A stretch of DNA of 24,693 bases from a virus: the IMG/VR virus record IMGVR_UViG_3300017710_000050, positions 1-24,693 of that record; one strand, written 5' to 3'. Within the stretch, counting starts at the first letter, position 1, and each line of letters opens with the position of its first letter. The translations under genes were made by a program, and so were the position numbers. The notes under the pieces were generated by a model. The model had not been told where the DNA came from. It saw nothing but the letters and a program-made list of their open reading frames with translations, and ran no database searches. Below, in pieces: positions 14,944 to 23,308 of this stretch.

Positions 14944-17900
14944 TGGCAATTGAAGATAACATAGTTGATGAAATACAACCGCCAGATTCTCAAGTAGATA
15001 CTGCTGATATTATTCAAGCACCAGATGATATGGGTCTTGATATGTCAGAAGGAACTGAAGTTGCTGGTGTAGGTAAAGGTGCAGCTGCAATTCGTAAAGC
15101 TATAAAACAAGGTCAGGATGAAACTTTAGAAACAATACAAAATAAACCTGATGCCTCTGTTAAACCAATAATGGAAAAGAAAAAAGAACCAGTATTGGAA
15201 TCAAAAAAAATCTCACAAGATACAACAGTATTTCCAGAGGCAGATAAAGAAATAGCTGATGATGTAGTTGAAAAAATAAATATAAGAAAAGCAGAAAAAA
15301 ATGTAACAGGCAAAGCACCAAAGCAAGAGTTTAATTTTGATGTTATCAATGAAAACAATTTAAGTGGTGAAAACATATCTGCTGTTATAGGTGGGTTTTC
15401 AGATTCTTTGGGAATCAAAAAAAAGAAAGTACCATTCGATCAAATAAAAGAAAAAGCAAATGAACTTGGTATTGATGAAAAATTTATAAACAGAGTTGTA
15501 GAAGGTGGCAAAGAATTTAAGGGTGATGCAGTACAAGTTTATCGTGCTATGCAATTACTAGAGGTGTCTGCTAAAGAACTAGATACACAAATGTTGAAAG
15601 CAGCACAAGGCCAAGCAACTGAAATGGATTTGTTAAAACTAAGACAACAAATTACATTGCATGGTTTGATTCAAAAAGGTGTTAAGGGAATACAAACTAA
15701 TACTGCTAGAGCGTTAGCAATAATGCGAGTTAAACGTGACACATCAAATATTAATGCAGTACAAAAAATATTAGATGAAACTGGCGGTGCTAATTCATTG
15801 CAAGATTTAGCAAGATCATATATTAAAGTACAAGACAGATCAGCAAAAAATAATTTGCTTGAAAAAACTATGTTTAATTCTACTGTTGATGTCTGGCTAA
15901 CAACATGGATTAATGGGTTATTATCTGCTCCAACAACTCACGCTAAAAACATTTTTGGTAATACATTATTTGCAATTTACCAAAGCCCAGAAAGATTAGT
16001 TGCTGCTGGTTTTTCAAAAGCATTAGATAAATTAAATCTAAGAAAAGAAATAATAAAATCTGATAAGCGATTTCTTGGTATTAGAATACCTAAACTTAGT
16101 GATGAGGCTCAAGATGAATTAGTTGAAATGGGAGAGTTTATAACTGATGCCCAATCTCTTAAATTAAGTTTTATTGAAGGATTTAATTTAGCTGGCAAAG
16201 CATGGAAAACAAACAATCCATCAGACCCATTATCTAAAATAGAATTGCGTGGTAATCCAGATATTTCAGAAGATATTAAAAATATTTCTGGAGGTTTAGG
16301 CTTAGATGTTTCAGAGGGAACATGGATTGGCAAAGGCATTGATCTTTATGGCACAGCTGTGCAAATACCTGGCAGAGCATTGTTATCAGAGGATGAGTTT
16401 TTTAAAGGTGTAATGAATCGAATGGGATTAAATAGATTAATCTCAAGAAGAACAAATGCCACTTTTAGAAACGCTATTAAAAATGGTTTGTCTGAGGATG
16501 AGGCAATAGCACTTGCACAAAAAGAAACTTTAGAGTTATACAAAAACCCTCCTGATGAACTATCTGATGCAGCCAGGGAAGAGGCAAAAGTTTCAACTTT
16601 TACTAATGAACTGCCTCCCCTTTTAAAAAGTTTGGAACAATCAATATTTAGAAATCCAATTGTAAAAACTATTGTGCCTTTTTTTAGAACTCCATCAAAT
16701 ATAGCAATGCAAGTTTTAGAAAGAACCCCTTTTGCTCCTCTAGTAAGTAGTAGATATAGAGCAGATTTAGTAGCTGGAGGAGTTAGAAGAGATTTAGCTT
16801 TGGCAAAAGTTACAATGGGTTCATCTTTATTAGCCACATTTGCTATGGTTGCTCAAGATGGTTTAATGGGTGTGACTATGACAGGAAGAGGTGCTGGAAG
16901 AAAGAATGATAGACAAGCATTAATTCGATCTGGGTGGAGGCCATATTCATTTGTTCTTGATGGTTCAGCTGATAACTTATCAGATGAGGCTAAGAAAACT
17001 TTTGCAATGTTAGAAAAACGTGGTTTGGCAAGTAAAGGCAAAAATAAAATATATATTAGTTATTCTGGCTTTGAGCCTATGTCTGCTTTTTTTGCTATGG
17101 CATCTGATTATGCAGACTATGCTAGATACAATGAAAACGATAGTAAAACTCAACAAGTTTTTTATGGTGCTTTAGCTGGGATGTTTAACTTTTTAAGTGA
17201 ACAACCATTCTTAACAGGCATTAGTGATATATCAAAAGCAATAATGGGTGGTGATTCTTATGGAGATGATATTGACAGAGCAGAGGCAGTTATAAATGCT
17301 TTAGCCAAACAGGGAACAACTGCATTTGTGGGTGGTTCACCGCTTGGTTTTCAAAGTAGTTTGATTGCCAGCATTGAAAGAATAAATGATCCAACAGCAA
17401 CAGATGTGACAGTAAAAGGTTTGGATTTGCCTGTTGGGGTCAAAGGGTTTTATGAGGCTTTAAACAGATACAAAAGCAGAATACCTTTTTTCAATGATGA
17501 CTTACCGCCAAGATTAAATCTTTGGGGAGAGCCTGTGCAATCAGGGCAAGGTAAGGTCTATGAAATGTTTACACCACTTAGAATTTCAACTGAGCAAATG
17601 AGTTATGTTGATTCAGAGTTGGTTAGTATTGGCTCAACTATTTCTATGCCGTCCAGGGTAATGAGTTTAGAAAATACAAAAATTGAACTTACACCAGATC
17701 AATATAATGAGTTTATTGGTTATTACAATGCCCCATTGGAAGAAGGTGGACTCACAGCAAAAGCAAGATTTTTTGAGTTAATGACCTCCGAGTTTTATCA
17801 AAATGCCACTATATATCAAAAACAATTAATCACAAAAAAATATCATAGTGAGTTAATGGAAAAAGCTAGAGGATTGTTTATACGCAATAACGCTAATAAT

Positions 17901-17969
17901 TTAGTTGAAGAAATCAAAGAACATAAATTAAACCTTATTGATAAAGGGATGTTTTATGATGGCAAATGA
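14943..17969 (+). CDS. large internal virion (ejection) protein
   Basis: A 1008-aa protein, the largest here, in the place of T7 gp16. The N-terminal ~200 residues are acidic and low-complexity. The middle has SEDEFFKGVMNRMGLNRL, PPLLKSLEQSIFRNPIVKTI and VPFFRTPSNIAMQVLERTPF (residues about 540-600), a PFFRTPxNI signature I recall from large proteins of other podoviruses. A possible membrane-active helix follows (SSLLATFAMVAQDGLMGV). I see no lytic transglycosylase motif of the kind found in T7 gp16, so cell-wall cutting must come from elsewhere or be absent. Function by size, position and signature. Confidence 0.7.
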   Translation: MAIEDNIVDEIQPPDSQVDTADIIQAPDDMGLDMSEGTEVAGVGKGAAAIRKAIKQGQDETLETIQNKPDASVKPIMEKKKEPVLESKKISQDTTVFPEADKEIADDVVEKINIRKAEKNVTGKAPKQEFNFDVINENNLSGENISAVIGGFSDSLGIKKKKVPFDQIKEKANELGIDEKFINRVVEGGKEFKGDAVQVYRAMQLLEVSAKELDTQMLKAAQGQATEMDLLKLRQQITLHGLIQKGVKGIQTNTARALAIMRVKRDTSNINAVQKILDETGGANSLQDLARSYIKVQDRSAKNNLLEKTMFNSTVDVWLTTWINGLLSAPTTHAKNIFGNTLFAIYQSPERLVAAGFSKALDKLNLRKEIIKSDKRFLGIRIPKLSDEAQDELVEMGEFITDAQSLKLSFIEGFNLAGKAWKTNNPSDPLSKIELRGNPDISEDIKNISGGLGLDVSEGTWIGKGIDLYGTAVQIPGRALLSEDEFFKGVMNRMGLNRLISRRTNATFRNAIKNGLSEDEAIALAQKETLELYKNPPDELSDAAREEAKVSTFTNELPPLLKSLEQSIFRNPIVKTIVPFFRTPSNIAMQVLERTPFAPLVSSRYRADLVAGGVRRDLALAKVTMGSSLLATFAMVAQDGLMGVTMTGRGAGRKNDRQALIRSGWRPYSFVLDGSADNLSDEAKKTFAMLEKRGLASKGKNKIYISYSGFEPMSAFFAMASDYADYARYNENDSKTQQVFYGALAGMFNFLSEQPFLTGISDISKAIMGGDSYGDDIDRAEAVINALAKQGTTAFVGGSPLGFQSSLIASIERINDPTATDVTVKGLDLPVGVKGFYEALNRYKSRIPFFNDDLPPRLNLWGEPVQSGQGKVYEMFTPLRISTEQMSYVDSELVSIGSTISMPSRVMSLENTKIELTPDQYNEFIGYYNAPLEEGGLTAKARFFELMTSEFYQNATIYQKQLITKKYHSELMEKARGLFIRNNANNLVEEIKEHKLNLIDKGMFYDGK

Positions 17970-18008
17970 CAATGTACAATTAACATATAACACATTTGAA
18001 AGTTAGAT

Positions 18009-19490
18009 ATGAGTAATATTCCAATTAGCAATGTAACAAGAAGGCAAGTTTTCGCAGCATCCTCTGCCACTACTTTTGCTTTTACATTTGAGGTTTTGTC
18101 AGAAACAGATATCTCTGTTTTTTCTGATGACACTCAGCTGGAATTATCAACCAACTATACAGTTACTTTAAACTCTGCAACTGGCACAGGGCAAGTTAAT
18201 TTAAGTGCGACACCTGTTGGTGTTTCTCAGATAGCTGTAATAGGTAATCGTGCGATCCAAAGAACAACAGATTTTACAACTGGTGGAGATTTCAACGCAA
18301 AAACTTTAAATGATGAATTAGATTCTCTAACAATTTTTGCCCAGCAAAATGCTGAAGGATTGCAAAGAACTTTAATTGCTCCACAGACTGATCCAGCTGG
18401 GTTGGATATGACCTTGCCTAGAGTATCGGATCGTGCAAATAAGTACTTGGCATTTGGTTCTGCTGGTGAGGCTATAGGTGGTGCAGCTGCTGTTGATATT
18501 TCTGGCATACAAGATTTGACAGCAGAGATTTCGGCTTTGGGTGGTTTAAGTTCAGAGCTTACAACTTTAGTTGCCTTTACTGCACAACTAACTAATTTAG
18601 GATCTGCCCAGGCAATAGCAAACTTATCGGCAGTAGGTGCGATAGCAAATGAAGTATCTGTTGTAAGCACGATGAAAACAGATATAGATAATGTTTTGGA
18701 TTCAACTGCTGAAATAAGTACGGCTGCTAGTTTATCAACTGCCCTATCCACTTTTGCTGGCATTGGAACAGCTGACATTGCGACTGTTGCAAGTTATGGT
18801 ACTGCAACGCTTACAGGGGTTGCATCCCAATCTGCAAACATTACTCAGGTTGCAAGTTTATCGGCAGAAATAACTGCTGTTTCAGCATCCAGTTATTCGG
18901 CATTAATGACAAATGCTGTTGGTATGTCTGCAAATATTGCACAAGTATTATCTCAGTCAGCAGAGATCACTCAGGTTGCATCTCAATCTGCTGAGATTAC
19001 TGGGGTGTTTAATATAAGAGCAAATGTTACAACTGCTGCTGATAATGTAAGTGCAATAAGCAGCAACTCTATAAACATTGGTGCAATTTCTGCTGTCAGT
19101 ACGAATATAAATAATATTAATAATTTGGGTTCTGCTGGTGCAGTATCTAATGTTGCAACAGTTGCATCTGCAATTGATTCAGTAAACACAGTTGCAACCA
19201 ACGTATCTGCAACAATAGTTTTTGGTCAGACTTACCTAGGTGCTTTAAATACCGCACCAGGGTCAGCAATTGAAGGGGCGTTGTACTGGAATTCATCAGC
19301 AGATAAATTATATGTGTTTGATTCTTCAGCCTGGAGTCAAGCAGCATTTGAAATTTCATCAACTGGAGTTTTAAGTGTTGATGGGGAAACAGGCCATGTC
19401 GTTTTATCAACCGCACAACTAACCGCAAAGCTAGACAACAGCTATGAGCCTAAAGGCAGAGCAGTTGCCATGAGTCTAGTGTTTTCATAG
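18009..19490 (+). CDS. tail fibre protein, T7-type N-terminus
   Basis: A 493-aa fibre. Residues 1-140 match the T7 tail-fibre attachment domain: VTRRQVFAASSATTFAFTFE, a 'LSTNYTVTLNSATGTGQVNL' strand pair, then the FTTGGDFNAKTLNDELD and FAQQNAEGLQRTL helices. The shaft (about 165-400) is built of short repeats of SAxIxxVxS type. The last 80 residues (GALYWNSSADKLYVFDSSAW, then GVLSVDGETGHVVLS) form a knob-like module common in phage fibres. The N-terminal domain binds the adaptor/nozzle; the shaft is probably trimeric. It starts 39 bases after the large ejection protein. Confidence 0.9.
   Translation: MSNIPISNVTRRQVFAASSATTFAFTFEVLSETDISVFSDDTQLELSTNYTVTLNSATGTGQVNLSATPVGVSQIAVIGNRAIQRTTDFTTGGDFNAKTLNDELDSLTIFAQQNAEGLQRTLIAPQTDPAGLDMTLPRVSDRANKYLAFGSAGEAIGGAAAVDISGIQDLTAEISALGGLSSELTTLVAFTAQLTNLGSAQAIANLSAVGAIANEVSVVSTMKTDIDNVLDSTAEISTAASLSTALSTFAGIGTADIATVASYGTATLTGVASQSANITQVASLSAEITAVSASSYSALMTNAVGMSANIAQVLSQSAEITQVASQSAEITGVFNIRANVTTAADNVSAISSNSINIGAISAVSTNINNINNLGSAGAVSNVATVASAIDSVNTVATNVSATIVFGQTYLGALNTAPGSAIEGALYWNSSADKLYVFDSSAWSQAAFEISSTGVLSVDGETGHVVLSTAQLTAKLDNSYEPKGRAVAMSLVFS
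18831..19007 (+). repeat. ten-residue repeats in the fibre shaft
   Basis: Within the fibre gene the unit SA(N/E)IxxV(A/L)S(Q/L) recurs at residues 275-284, 285-291, 307-316, 317-326 and 327-333. The DNA copies still share strings such as ACTCAGGTTGCA (18843-18854 and 18969-18980), so some duplication looks recent. Such repeats extend the trimeric shaft and can change length by recombination. Confidence 0.6.
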
Positions 19491-19502
19491 GAGAAATAAC
19501 AA

Positions 19503-20444
19503 ATGGCACTCAAAGGTAATTCAACAAGCATTTCAGCCAATACTACTTTGGTGACTATGCCAGCAACGTTGGAGGGTGCTGTACATGGTTTACAAATTGG
19601 TAACACAACTTCCAATAACATTAATGTTGAGTTTAAATTTAAAGACTCAAGCAAGTCTGCTGAAACAACTTTTTTAGTTGCACCAGTTTCAGCTAACTCA
19701 ACTTTTACTTTTCAAAAACCAATCAATCTAAATAGCCAGGATGCAATAATTTGTTCATCTACTGCTACTGGGTTAGTTGGAATCACTTCAACCTTTGAAG
19801 ATTCAACAGTCAATTTAGGTGTGTTGAGTACAGCTGGTGTGTACACTTCGGCAACTACATATAGTTTTGGAGATTTAGTTTCTGATGGTGCTGGCAACAC
19901 ATTAATTTCCACTTTTAATAATAATGTAAATCGAGGCATTGCTAATGCTTCTGCATTTCAAACGTTTGCATCAAAGGGTGATACTGGAGATGTTTCATTG
20001 GCAGGAACAGCCGAACTTACAAACAAATCTTTTGCAGATTCAGTAACAGTTTCCGCAAGTTTAACTGCTAATACAGTAAATGATGTCGATGGAGATTTAC
20101 GAACTGTACCAACTTCACGAACTTTTGGTGCAGGTGTTACAGATGCGGCAACAGCATCAGCACTAGACGTAGGTAATTTTATTTTAATGACAGGAACTGC
20201 GGCTTCAGTCCAAAACTTAACGATTCCATCAGGAGTGTTTTCAACAGGAGATGTCTTTACATTAGTTAACACTCCATATGGCGGAAAAACAGCGGCATCA
20301 ACAACAACTATTTCTGCGGCGGCTACTGCCTTTGTTGCAGGAGGAACATCAGCAACTGCTGTGATTTCTCTAGGTTTTAATGGAGTTGCAACAGTTTTAT
20401 TTGCAAGTGCCAATGGTTGTTTTATAACAGGAAACGTGGAGTAA
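19503..20444 (+). CDS. second tail fibre or fibre-tip protein
   Basis: A 313-aa Ser/Thr/Ala-rich protein with a GGAG ribosome-binding site just upstream. The N-terminal 100 residues are a beta sandwich-like stretch. 'YTSATTYSFGDLVSDGAGNT' (near 118) resembles a small carbohydrate-binding motif, and it is followed by a collagen-like SKGDTGDV. The C-terminal domain 'VQNLTIPSGVFSTGDVFTLV' and what follows is a beta module often found at the ends of phage fibres. It probably assembles with the fibre upstream and the glycine-rich protein downstream to make the receptor-binding apparatus. Confidence 0.7.
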   Translation: MALKGNSTSISANTTLVTMPATLEGAVHGLQIGNTTSNNINVEFKFKDSSKSAETTFLVAPVSANSTFTFQKPINLNSQDAIICSSTATGLVGITSTFEDSTVNLGVLSTAGVYTSATTYSFGDLVSDGAGNTLISTFNNNVNRGIANASAFQTFASKGDTGDVSLAGTAELTNKSFADSVTVSASLTANTVNDVDGDLRTVPTSRTFGAGVTDAATASALDVGNFILMTGTAASVQNLTIPSGVFSTGDVFTLVNTPYGGKTAASTTTISAAATAFVAGGTSATAVISLGFNGVATVLFASANGCFITGNVE

Positions 20445-20447
20445 AAA

Positions 20448-21518
20448 ATGACAGGAATACATCAAGTTTTATTATCTAACTTTTCAGCAGGAGAGGGAGG
20501 TGCCCCTACTGAAATTGAATTATTTGTTTTGGCAGGAGGAGCATCTGGTGGTGGTGGAACCCACGGAGGAGGCGGAGGTGCAGGTGGATTAAGAATGTTT
20601 ACTGCGGCATCAACATTAACATTAACGGCTGACACAACTTATTCTATTAGTGTTGGTGGTGGTGGTCCACTGGCAGAAAATTCCCAAGTAGGTAATGATG
20701 GTACTAACTCTTTTTTCACTTCATCAGGTGTTCATATTGTAGCAACTGGCGGTGGAGGTGGTGGTTGTTCTGGAGGCACAGGTACAAATCAACCTGTTTC
20801 TACTGTTGCTCGAACTGGCGGTTGTGGTGGTGGTGGAATGGCTGATAGTAACGTAAACGCAGGTGGTATTAATAATGGTGCTTCTGGTAATGCAGGTGGA
20901 AGTTTAAATGGAATACCTGAAGGATTTAATGGCGGTGATGGACTTGATGGTACTTCTCAGCATACTACTTGTGGAGGCGGTGGTGGTGCAGGTGCAAATG
21001 GTGGCCCTGCTATAAATAATGGTACTAATAAAAAAGGAGGTGCAGGTGGGACAGGAAAAACAGAATCAATAACTGGTCAAAGTTTAGAAATTGGAGGTGG
21101 CGGTGGAGGGGCTACTGATGCGACTGGAGGAAGTCCACAAGTAGGATCAGCAGGTGGTTTAGGTACTCATGGCGGTGGTCGAGGTGCTACTGGTTTAGGT
21201 AATATAACTACCAATTCTTCAGGCACCCACCAACAGGGAACAACAGACGATCCTACGGCAGGAACAGATAATAAAGGAGGTGGTGGAGGTGGAGCTTCAG
21301 CTGCGTGTTTTAGTGATGGTGTTCGAGCAAGCCCTACATTAATAAATAAAAGTGGAGCAGGAGGGTCTGGCTTAATAGGTATTGCTTACTTAAAAAAGTT
21401 TAGAAATATTCAATCAATAGGTGCAGGTTTAACACCAGGCAAATCAGCAGACACTACTCTACGAACAGGTTATAAAGTTTATACGTTTACTGCTGGTAGT
21501 GGCGATATAGAATTTTAA
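20448..21518 (+). CDS. glycine-rich adhesin-like protein
   Basis: A 356-aa protein with dense glycine runs interrupted by short spacers: GGGGTHGGGGGAGGLRMF near residue 35, and further Gly-rich stretches to about residue 285. The framing sequences fit the Gly-rich phage/bacterial domain: 'EIELFVLAGGASGGGG' at the start, TTYSISVGGGG, and TGYKVYTFTAGSGDIEF at the end. Known relatives include polyglycine-helix adhesins at phage fibre tips, such as gp38-type tips that bind receptors through loops set in a glycine lattice. Here the gene comes after two fibre genes, as expected of a tip. Receptor specificity is unknown. Base composition is shifted to GGN codons. Confidence 0.75.
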   Translation: MTGIHQVLLSNFSAGEGGAPTEIELFVLAGGASGGGGTHGGGGGAGGLRMFTAASTLTLTADTTYSISVGGGGPLAENSQVGNDGTNSFFTSSGVHIVATGGGGGGCSGGTGTNQPVSTVARTGGCGGGGMADSNVNAGGINNGASGNAGGSLNGIPEGFNGGDGLDGTSQHTTCGGGGGAGANGGPAINNGTNKKGGAGGTGKTESITGQSLEIGGGGGGATDATGGSPQVGSAGGLGTHGGGRGATGLGNITTNSSGTHQQGTTDDPTAGTDNKGGGGGGASAACFSDGVRASPTLINKSGAGGSGLIGIAYLKKFRNIQSIGAGLTPGKSADTTLRTGYKVYTFTAGSGDIEF

Positions 21519-21522
21519 GGAG
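21517..21522 (+). promoter_or_regulatory. ribosome-binding site supporting a TTG start
   Basis: AAGGAG lies eight bases before the TTG at 21531, across an eight-base A run. No in-frame ATG or GTG lies near, so this site decides the rare start. The motif overlaps the stop of the glycine-rich gene. Confidence 0.7.
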
Positions 21523-21530
21523 AAAAAAAA

Positions 21531-21932
21531 TTGGCACATTATGCAATTTTAGATTCTGATAATGTTGTTATTCATGTAACAACAGGCAAAGACGAAAATA
21601 ATACTGACTATGAAAGAGATGGTAAATCATCTTGGGAAGAGTGGTATCGAGATTATTTTAATGCTCATGATTGTAAAAGAACAAGCTATAACACTCATGC
21701 AAATGCTCATAGATTAGGTGGTACACCTTTTCGTAAAAATTATGCAGGAAAGGGATTTACTTACGACTCTAGCAAAGATGCTTTTATTTCTCCAAAACCA
21801 TTTACAAGTTGGGTTTTAGATGAAACTACTTGTACATGGAAAGCACCTGTTTCATATCCAACTGATGGTAAAAATTATAATTGGAATGAGGATACAACTT
21901 CTTGGGTAGAAGTTACAAACTATGGAAATTAG
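21531..21932 (+). CDS. fibre-associated conserved marine-phage protein, TTG start
   Basis: A 133-aa protein. MAHYAILDSDNVVIHV opens it; 'RKNYAGKGFTYDSSKDAFIS' and PKPFTSWVLDETTCTWKAPV follow, then YPTDGKNYNWNEDTTSWVE. I recall this pattern as a frequent virion-associated protein of cyanophages and other marine phages, usually next to fibre genes and without assigned function. A Trp-rich C-terminal repeat (SWVL, TWKA, NWNE, SWVE) suggests a small beta fold that could bind a fibre or a glycan. Its end overlaps the oxygenase gene by 11 bases. Confidence 0.8.
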   Translation: MAHYAILDSDNVVIHVTTGKDENNTDYERDGKSSWEEWYRDYFNAHDCKRTSYNTHANAHRLGGTPFRKNYAGKGFTYDSSKDAFISPKPFTSWVLDETTCTWKAPVSYPTDGKNYNWNEDTTSWVEVTNYGN

Positions 21933-22539
21933 TCTTAAAACTGTTGATGATCAACCTGTAATTATTATAAACAATTATTTTGACAACAATGAATATAACC
22001 AATTAACAAATTTTATTTTTGATTTAAATCCATATGAGTGGCACACAAATCCAAAAAAAACATTTGGTGCAACAAAAGAGGAAGGCACTATTCAATTAAA
22101 AAAAAATTATGCAATTAATTTAGATAGTTTGTACACAGCAGAAGGAAGAAAGTACTGTCCAGTTTTTAACATTAATAGGAAACTTTTTATAAAAGAAGTT
22201 ACAAAAAAATTAATAAAATTAAATCCTTTATTTAATTATTTAGAGTCTTGTACTTCTGATACTACTTTTTTAAATTATTACGAAAATAATAATTTATATG
22301 ATTTTCATAAAGATATAGCAGTCTTTACTGCTAATTATATCTTTTTTAAAGAATCTAAAAATTTTAAAGGTGGCGAGTTTAATATTGAAAATAAATTAAT
22401 TAATAAACCAGAAAACAATACTATGATAATTTTTCCATCTTTTTTACACCATAAAGTTGAAACTGTACTAATGCCAGAAAGCAAACGAGGACAATGCTTG
22501 GGTAGATTTTCAATGACTCAATTCTGCTCTTTTAAATAA
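21922..22539 (+). CDS. 2-oxoglutarate/Fe(II)-dependent oxygenase
   Basis: A 205-aa protein with the double-stranded beta-helix iron site of this superfamily: H129xD131 in YDFHKDIAVF, a distal His at 176 or 177 (FLHHKVE) and the co-substrate Arg195 in GRFSM. Family length and spacing fit prolyl-4-hydroxylase-like phage oxygenases. These enzymes couple 2-oxoglutarate decarboxylation to hydroxylation of a protein or small molecule. Marine phages often carry one near fibre genes, where modification of virion or host proteins has been suggested. Substrate here is unknown. It overlaps the fibre-associated gene, so it is probably made with the fibres. The coding sequence is more Asn/Lys-rich and AT-rich than the fibre genes. 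Confidence 0.85.
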   Translation: MEISLKTVDDQPVIIINNYFDNNEYNQLTNFIFDLNPYEWHTNPKKTFGATKEEGTIQLKKNYAINLDSLYTAEGRKYCPVFNINRKLFIKEVTKKLIKLNPLFNYLESCTSDTTFLNYYENNNLYDFHKDIAVFTANYIFFKESKNFKGGEFNIENKLINKPENNTMIIFPSFLHHKVETVLMPESKRGQCLGRFSMTQFCSFK

Positions 22540-22542
22540 AAA

Positions 22543-22704
22543 ATGAATACCGAAAAAAATTTAGACACTAGAGTTTCGATTCACGAGGCGATTTGCGAAG
22601 AAAGATATTTATCTATAATTTCTAGAATAAAGAGGCTAGAAACCATCTTGATTTGTTCATTTGGGGCAATCTTTATAATGTTGTTGAGCCTTGTTACAAA
22701 ATGA
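22543..22704 (+). CDS. 53-aa XhlA-like membrane protein
   Basis: A short gene three bases after the oxygenase. The first ~33 residues are an amphipathic, charged helix (HEAICEERYLSIISRIKRLE), followed by one hydrophobic segment (ILICSFGAIFIMLLSLV, residues 35-51) and a terminal Lys. This layout matches small hemolysin XhlA-like phage proteins, which sit in the inner membrane and assist holin/endolysin lysis. It opens the lysis cassette. No strong ribosome-binding site is visible, so coupling to the oxygenase is likely. Confidence 0.7.
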   Translation: MNTEKNLDTRVSIHEAICEERYLSIISRIKRLETILICSFGAIFIMLLSLVTK

Positions 22705-22759
22705 ATTTAAAACAATCTAACAAAATAACAAAAGCATTTCTTAATTTGTTGAGAAAAAA

Positions 22760-23299
22760 ATGTTAGACCCAGTATCAGTAACAGCATTAATTGCAACTGC
22801 TACAACTTCTTTTAATGCAATTAAATCTGCAATTGCGTTGGGAAAAGATATAACGCAAACTATGCAATCCGTAATGACCTGGGCAGATTCAGTTGATACT
22901 CTGCACGAAAAATTACAGGAAGATAAAAACAAAGAGAAAAAATTTACTGTTAAAAATGGTCACTCTGAAACTGCTCAAGTTTTAGATGCAATGACAATTC
23001 GGTTAAAGACAGCTGATTGGGAGAAACAACTTAAGCACGAATTTTTGTATGGAGGTTTAAGAAGATTCTCTGACATTTGTAATGATGGTCGTGGCACTAC
23101 AATGGATGCGTATAAAGAATTTCTAAAGTTAAGACGTGAACTGCGTAGTAAGAAAATTAGAGAAAGACAAGAGGCTAGAGCAAAAAAACAAAAGTTAATT
23201 AATGATGTGATTAATGGAACTCTAATAGCCTCATTAATTGCTTTGGCAATTGCAATTGTTTATACAGCTTATTATGTGATTGTAGAGTATAAAGGATAG
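22760..23299 (+). CDS. C-terminally membrane-anchored conserved phage protein
   Basis: A 179-aa protein. Residues 5-28 are Ala/Thr-rich and mildly hydrophobic (SVTALIATATTSFNAIKSAI). The middle is charged and helical. Residues about 120-145 are strongly basic (ELRSKKIRERQEARAKKQK), followed by a single membrane span (INGTLIASLIALAIAIVYTA, from about 151). I recall related proteins near the lysis genes of T4-like cyanophages and other marine phages, annotated as virion structural or unknown. With basic residues before the span, the bulk should face the cytoplasm. It could be a lysis regulator or a virion protein. Confidence 0.7.
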   Translation: MLDPVSVTALIATATTSFNAIKSAIALGKDITQTMQSVMTWADSVDTLHEKLQEDKNKEKKFTVKNGHSETAQVLDAMTIRLKTADWEKQLKHEFLYGGLRRFSDICNDGRGTTMDAYKEFLKLRRELRSKKIRERQEARAKKQKLINDVINGTLIASLIALAIAIVYTAYYVIVEYKG

Positions 23300-23308
23300 G
23301 AGATTTTA

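Noticed and set aside
16346-16837. 163-aa minus-strand open frame inside the large ejection gene
   Set aside because: Lies opposite a clearly coding plus-strand gene, with no ribosome-binding site and Ser/Leu-biased shadow composition.
17956-18006. 16-aa frame starting ATGATG after the large ejection gene
   Set aside because: Too short to support, although an AAAGGGA lies upstream; probably a leftover of the gene end.
17970-18008. TATAAC-containing gap as a promoter for the fibre genes
   Set aside because: No acceptable -35 at proper spacing.
18227-18778. 183-aa minus-strand open frame inside the fibre gene
   Set aside because: Ala/Val/Ser-rich shadow of the repetitive fibre; the plus strand has a recognised T7-type fibre domain.
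19958-20413. 151-aa minus-strand open frame inside the second fibre gene
   Set aside because: Complement of a Ser/Thr/Ala-rich coding sequence; no independent signal.
22701-22766. 21-aa frame between the XhlA-like gene and the anchored membrane protein, with an ATGA overlap
   Set aside because: Overlaps both neighbours as a real gene might, but it is very short and Lys/Leu-biased with no recognisable feature; it may only carry ribosomes to the next start.
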